Positions 61,201-64,000 of a stretch of 64,000 bases of DNA are shown here, piece by piece. A program made the position numbers and the translations under genes. The notes below the pieces were generated by a model. That model did not search any database. It saw nothing but the letters and a program-made list of their open reading frames with translations, and was not told the origin of the DNA. The stretch is from Cinnamomum chago (taxonomy: Eukaryota; Streptophyta; Magnoliopsida; Laurales; Lauraceae), in the NCBI GenBank assembly GCA_038049695.1, contig CP142455.1:23535501-23599500 (forward strand). The letters are read 5' to 3'. Numbering within the stretch: position 1 is the first letter of the stretch; the number at the start of each line of letters is the position of its first letter.

Positions 61201-62300
61201 GCTTTTCCACAAAAGAAAAAGAAGGCTAAATTGGAAAAAAAATTCATTTTTTTCCAAACAATAGAGAGGGCCTACTTGCAGCATGCCACCTTAGTGCTCT
61301 TAAACCTCATAGTGCCACATAAGAGAAGCGATATTGGACAGGATCAGGATGCGACCCTTACCAGAGCAGCTCTACCGATTGCAACAGATACTTCAATCGA
61401 AATAACTTCGCTGGCTTATGAGGGATAAGAATAATAATCTTGATGCTGCACCAAACAAACTCTCACAGATGCCATGTGTCATCACATATTAAAAAAGAAA
61501 GTCAGATTTGAATGGATTCCATATTTAAAAGAAACTTTCAATCCCTTAATCTTAGGAATCTCATGCCAATCCTCCTCCACCCTCTCAATCAAAATCCAAA
61601 AAACTTGGCTAGAGTATTAGCTTTTCCCCAAAACCCACGTTCCTATCAAATTTGTATATCTTTCCTTGAGAGGTTAAACGTACTACCAAACAAATTCTCT
61701 CTTTCACGTAAAAATAGATGCCAAGTTTGGGAGCATTCCACACGGCTGGTTTGAATGAAATAGAAATGGTCATTTCTTCACATAGGCAGTATATTAATGT
61801 CTATTCATTTCTATCCCGAACTTATTTCCGAAAATCTATTCATACATATCCCCTAAAATTTCTCTTAATCACGTTATATAAAGTTTTCACACGTTTGAAT
61901 CAAATAGTTTCCAAATAGAGCTAAGTCAAATAGTTTCCACACGTTTAAAAATGTATGAAATAAATCTTCTCCACTTTCTCTAAGTCAAATCTCTTGATAA
62001 ATCTTTACCATAAAAACTCCCTAAATATCTACTGCTTAGATCCTTGAATGATTATACCTTCCTACGATTTCAAGATTCAAAGTTCTAATCTTCTTAGTTA
62101 AATCAAATTGAATAGGCGGGCTTTATTGACCTCATCCTTCCAAATAACCCGAGGGGCCGCCTGCTGGGGGGGGGGGGGGGGGGGGGGGGGTGTAGTATCA
62201 TCATCATCCTAACCACTTGCTTAGCAGCCTCCGAAAAACTATATAGTTGATCCAATGGTCTATCTCATTTGCATGGGCGCTAAACATGGGATTGGTAACT
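58101..62300. repeat. Block B: second copy of block A, lacking the solo LTR
   Basis: Aligns with 1-616 and 3520-7200. It holds the empty site (AATTCAGGGTTGGATCCGCTTG would exceed detail; see about 58708-58730) and its own copy of the TIR element. No gene. It continues into the 0.7-kb tandem repeat, where block A instead continues into the subtilase 3' flank. Confidence 0.9.
59242..60120. mobile_element. TIR element (MULE-like) in block B
   Basis: The same element as 4041-4931, with the same inverted ends and small indels. Confidence 0.6.
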
Positions 62301-64000
62301 ATCAAGGGGTCCCTATTTTATGGTCCTCTTGGATGGATCATAAGGTGGGCCCCTAGGTGCCGTGCCCAGTGCACAACATGCCCCCACCTAGAGGTCCATC
62401 TGAGTGGATAAAAAAAACCTTATATAGTACACGTGTCCCCCGAATTTTATTAGATCTAAACAGAGTGGACCCCATTGGATCGACTGCACATCCATCTGAA
62501 TGGATTGTACACTTGTTAAACTTGTGGGGCTTGAAAGAAGTTGATAGGATGATACCCAAATTCGGTCGGTCCCACCCAAATCTTGAAATACCCTCGGTCC
62601 TAGCCCTAGTGGGGCCTGAGGTAGGCCTCACAACCAGGTGTGCATGCATGCGGTGTGCACCTAATAAGCCCATTCTCTCTTTAAAGTTGAGTTTTGGTTG
62701 AAAAAAAAAAACAAAAAACTCAATTTTGACTTACACATCAGCTTCTTGGGCACCCATGTCTTCAAATGAAACGTCAAATCTCCTTTGTCCTATTCCCATC
62801 TCTTTGCATGATTAAGAAACTGCTGCTTTAATAGTCTCGTGACTGTTCCTCTTTCTCAATGTTGCTTCATGGAAGTAACCTTTTTCTCAATGACTGTTCA
62901 TTGTTGGAACGTCCTGGGGGGGGGGGGGGGGGGGATCCAAATAACTATACAGTTGATCCAATGGTCCATCTCATTCGGATGGGCGCTAAACTTGGGATTG
63001 GTAACTACCAGGGGATCCCTATTTTATGGTCCTCTTGGATGGATCATAAGGTGGGCCCCTAGGTGCCGTGCTCGGCAGAGTTTCTCCTAGGTGTGCCCGG
63101 TGCACAACATGCCCCCACCTAGAGGTCCATCTAAGTGGATAAAAAAAACCCTCTATAGTACACATGTCCCCCGAATTTTATTAGATCTGAACGGAGTGGA
63201 CCATTGGATCGACTGCACATCCATCTGAATGGACTGTACACTTGTTAAACTTGTGGGGCTTGAAAGAAGATGATAGGATGATTGGTTGATACCCAAATTT
63301 GGTCGGTCCCACCCAAATCTTGAAATACCCTCGGTCCTAGCCCTAGTGGGGCCTGAGGTAGGCCTCATAGCCAGGTGTGCATGCATGCGGTGTGCACCTA
63401 ATAAGCCCATTCTCTCTTTAAAGTTGAGTTTTGGTTAAAAAAAAAAACTCAATTTTGACTTAAGGAGAAGCCACATCAACTTCTTGGGCACCATGTCTTC
63501 AAATGAAACGTCAAATCTCCTTTGTCCTATTCCCATCTCTTTGCATGATTAAGAAACCGCTGCTTTAATAGTCTCGTGACTGTTCCTCTTTCTCAATGTT
63601 GCTTCATGGCAGTAACCTTTTTGTCAATGACTGTTCATTGTTGGAACGTCTCGGCGGGGTGGGGTGGGTGGGTGGGCGGGATCCAAATAACTATACAGTT
63701 GATCCAATGGTCCACCTCATTTGGATGGGCGCTAAACTTGGGATTGGTAACTACCAGGGGATCCCTATTTTATGGTCCTCGTGGATGGATCATAAGGTGG
63801 GCCCCTAGGTGCCATGCTCGGCAGAGGTTTCTCCTAGGTGTGCCCGGTGCACAACATGCCCCCACCTAGAGGTCCATCTAAGTGGATAAAAAAAACCCTC
63901 TATAGTACACATGTCCCCCGAATTTTATTAGATCTGAACGGAGTGGACCATTGGATCGACTGCACATCCATCTGAATGGACTGTACACTTGTTAAACTTG
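62230..64000. repeat. Tandem repeat, 0.70-0.75 kb unit, at least 2.4 copies
   Basis: The anchor GGGATTGGTAACT is at 62288, 62994 and 63740 (spacing 706 and 746). Each unit starts after a G-rich run with ATCCAAATAACTATACAGTT, then GGTGGGCCCCTAGGTGCC, CATGCCCCCACCTAGAGG, GGGGCCTGAGGTAGGCCTCA and a TTTGACTT-containing end. The third copy is cut by the window end. Reading frames here are repeated with the unit and are not supported as genes. A stub of the unit is at about 7128-7195. Confidence 0.85.
62916..62934. repeat. Poly-G run in the tandem unit
   Basis: 19 consecutive G. The equivalent places are 62166-62190 (25 G) and 63652-63680 (interrupted GGGTGGG repeats). Confidence 0.9.

Noticed and set aside
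1..62300. Blocks A and B as the LTRs of one giant element
   Set aside because: The blocks lack matching TG/CA ends and a primer-binding site, and the interior holds a host gene and unrelated elements.

Overview
The window is a repeat-rich, AT-rich stretch of a flowering-plant nuclear genome. The evidence is one spliced plant-type subtilase gene, a Ty1/copia provirus, hAT, MULE and PIF-type MITEs, Helitron-like ends, SINE and LINE remnants, and no operon-like gene packing. The species cannot be named from the sequence alone.

Layout. 1-7200: block A, non-coding DNA repeated in direct orientation at 58101-62300 (block B). Block A carries a 2.9-kb solo-LTR-like insertion (617-3514) that block B lacks. 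7529-18036 (minus strand): the only intact host gene, a subtilisin-like serine protease of the SBT5/AIR3 type. It has 11 exons and 775 codons, all splice phases join, and all four catalytic-centre residues are present. Intron 1 uses a GC donor and holds a hAT-type MITE. The 4.3-kb intron 5 holds a MULE-type MITE with a perfect 9-bp target duplication, a hAT-like MITE and an old SINE copy. 18500-23086: degenerate repeats and Helitron-like elements. 23082-31552: a very young Sirevirus-like Ty1/copia element with 5-bp target duplications, near-identical LTRs, a primer-binding site, several polypurine tracts and a Gag-Pol frame broken by one in-frame TGA between reverse transcriptase and RNase H. 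31553-33170: the rest of the copia target repeat. 33184-about 37640: a probable long LTR with two arrays of GGGCGCC/GCGCCC repeats. 38040-44820: duplicated AT-rich repeats with a PIF/Harbinger MITE (empty site also present), an L1-type LINE tail and a Helitron-like element. 44823-46670: an AAATAAATTTC array and a broken copy of a heavy-metal-associated (HIPP-type) gene. 47200-49850: two diverged copies of one repeat, the second split by a SINE with a 16-bp target duplication. 50449-50873: a hAT-like MITE with a perfect 8-bp target duplication. 55040-56147: an RTE-type LINE remnant. 58057-62300: block B. 62230-64000: a roughly 0.7-kb tandem repeat with poly-G runs, cut by the window end.

How it fits together. 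The subtilase is the only feature expected to make a cellular protein, probably a secreted cell-wall protease. Everything else reads as successive transposon layers. Several ages can be ordered from nested or empty sites: the TIR element at 4041-4931 predates the A/B duplication, the solo LTR is present in only one copy, and the copia provirus is the youngest large insertion. The A/B duplication around the gene suggests a tandem subtilase locus, with a paralogue possibly just past 64 kb.
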